NCBI GenBank assembly: GCA_015231925.1
Contig: JADGAQ010000013.1
Coordinates: forward strand, 1 to 40,214
From: Magnetococcales bacterium
GTDB taxonomy: Bacteria; Pseudomonadota; Magnetococcia; Magnetococcales; JADGAQ01
DNA length: 40,214 nt
Direction of reading: 5' to 3'
This document shows positions 40,176 to 40,214 of this stretch, piece by piece; position 1 is the stretch's first letter; every line of letters begins with the position of its first letter. The notes beneath the pieces were generated by a model that ran no database searches, had not been told where the DNA came from, and saw only the letters and a program-made list of their open reading frames with translations. A program made the translations under genes and the position numbers.

Positions 40176-40214
40176 AAGGTTCTGTTATTGATTTTCTCTT
40201 GTTCTTTTATTCCC

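Overview
The window is about 40.2 kb of GC-rich DNA with gene order typical of a free-living Gram-negative proteobacterium. It carries an outer-membrane TamA/TamB pair, a PEP-CTERM/exosortase locus, three cyclic-di-GMP turnover proteins (one with a covalent-heme motif, one with an oxygen-type di-iron fold), a NosL-like lipoprotein and RecQ. A magnetotactic Magnetococcia-like lineage would fit, but nothing here proves it. No phage genes, transposase, CRISPR array or rRNA were seen. One tRNA (Pro, GGG) is present.

Left part (about 0.1-11.2 kb). Seven minus-strand genes are closely spaced or overlapping. In transcription order they are: a membrane-anchored formylglycine-enzyme-like protein, an exported SH3-like/von Willebrand A protein, an ABC ATPase, an FtsX-type permease, a small HEPN protein, a ParA-like ATPase with a KGGVGR-type P-loop and a BolA-like N-terminus, and a TPR plus O-GlcNAc-transferase-like glycosyltransferase. 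The permease, HEPN and ATPase genes are joined by two ATGA overlaps. The middle of the ATPase gene is strikingly AT-rich. This combination is the best candidate for an undescribed system: envelope modules (vWA, FGE-like, ABC exporter) coupled to cytoplasmic HEPN and NTPase genes. Its function is not known to me.

Middle part (11.2-28.5 kb). Two small orphan genes and tRNA-Pro are followed by a minus-strand operon of GGDEF protein, exported glucan-water-dikinase-like protein and beta-lactamase-fold protein, all joined by 4-base overlaps. Then come a small Cys-rich two-CW protein, a fumarylacetoacetase-family enzyme and the tamA-tamB operon. A 146-bp inverted-repeat element abuts tamB and supplies its stop codon. 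After it lie an HD-GYP phosphodiesterase with a heme-binding sensor, an AIM24-family protein and a cold-shock protein with tandem terminators.

Right part (28.5-40.2 kb). A dedicated exosortase locus (exosortase, EpsI-like partner, VIT-domain PEP-CTERM protein) is followed by a Met/His/Cys-rich Spy-like periplasmic protein, a DUF1990 protein, a NosL-like lipoprotein, an ODP/metallo-beta-lactamase-GGDEF protein, an aldo/keto reductase and recQ. The window ends in a run of six consecutive hairpins. The first belongs to a palindromic repeat family that also occurs, inverted, at the extreme left end of the window.
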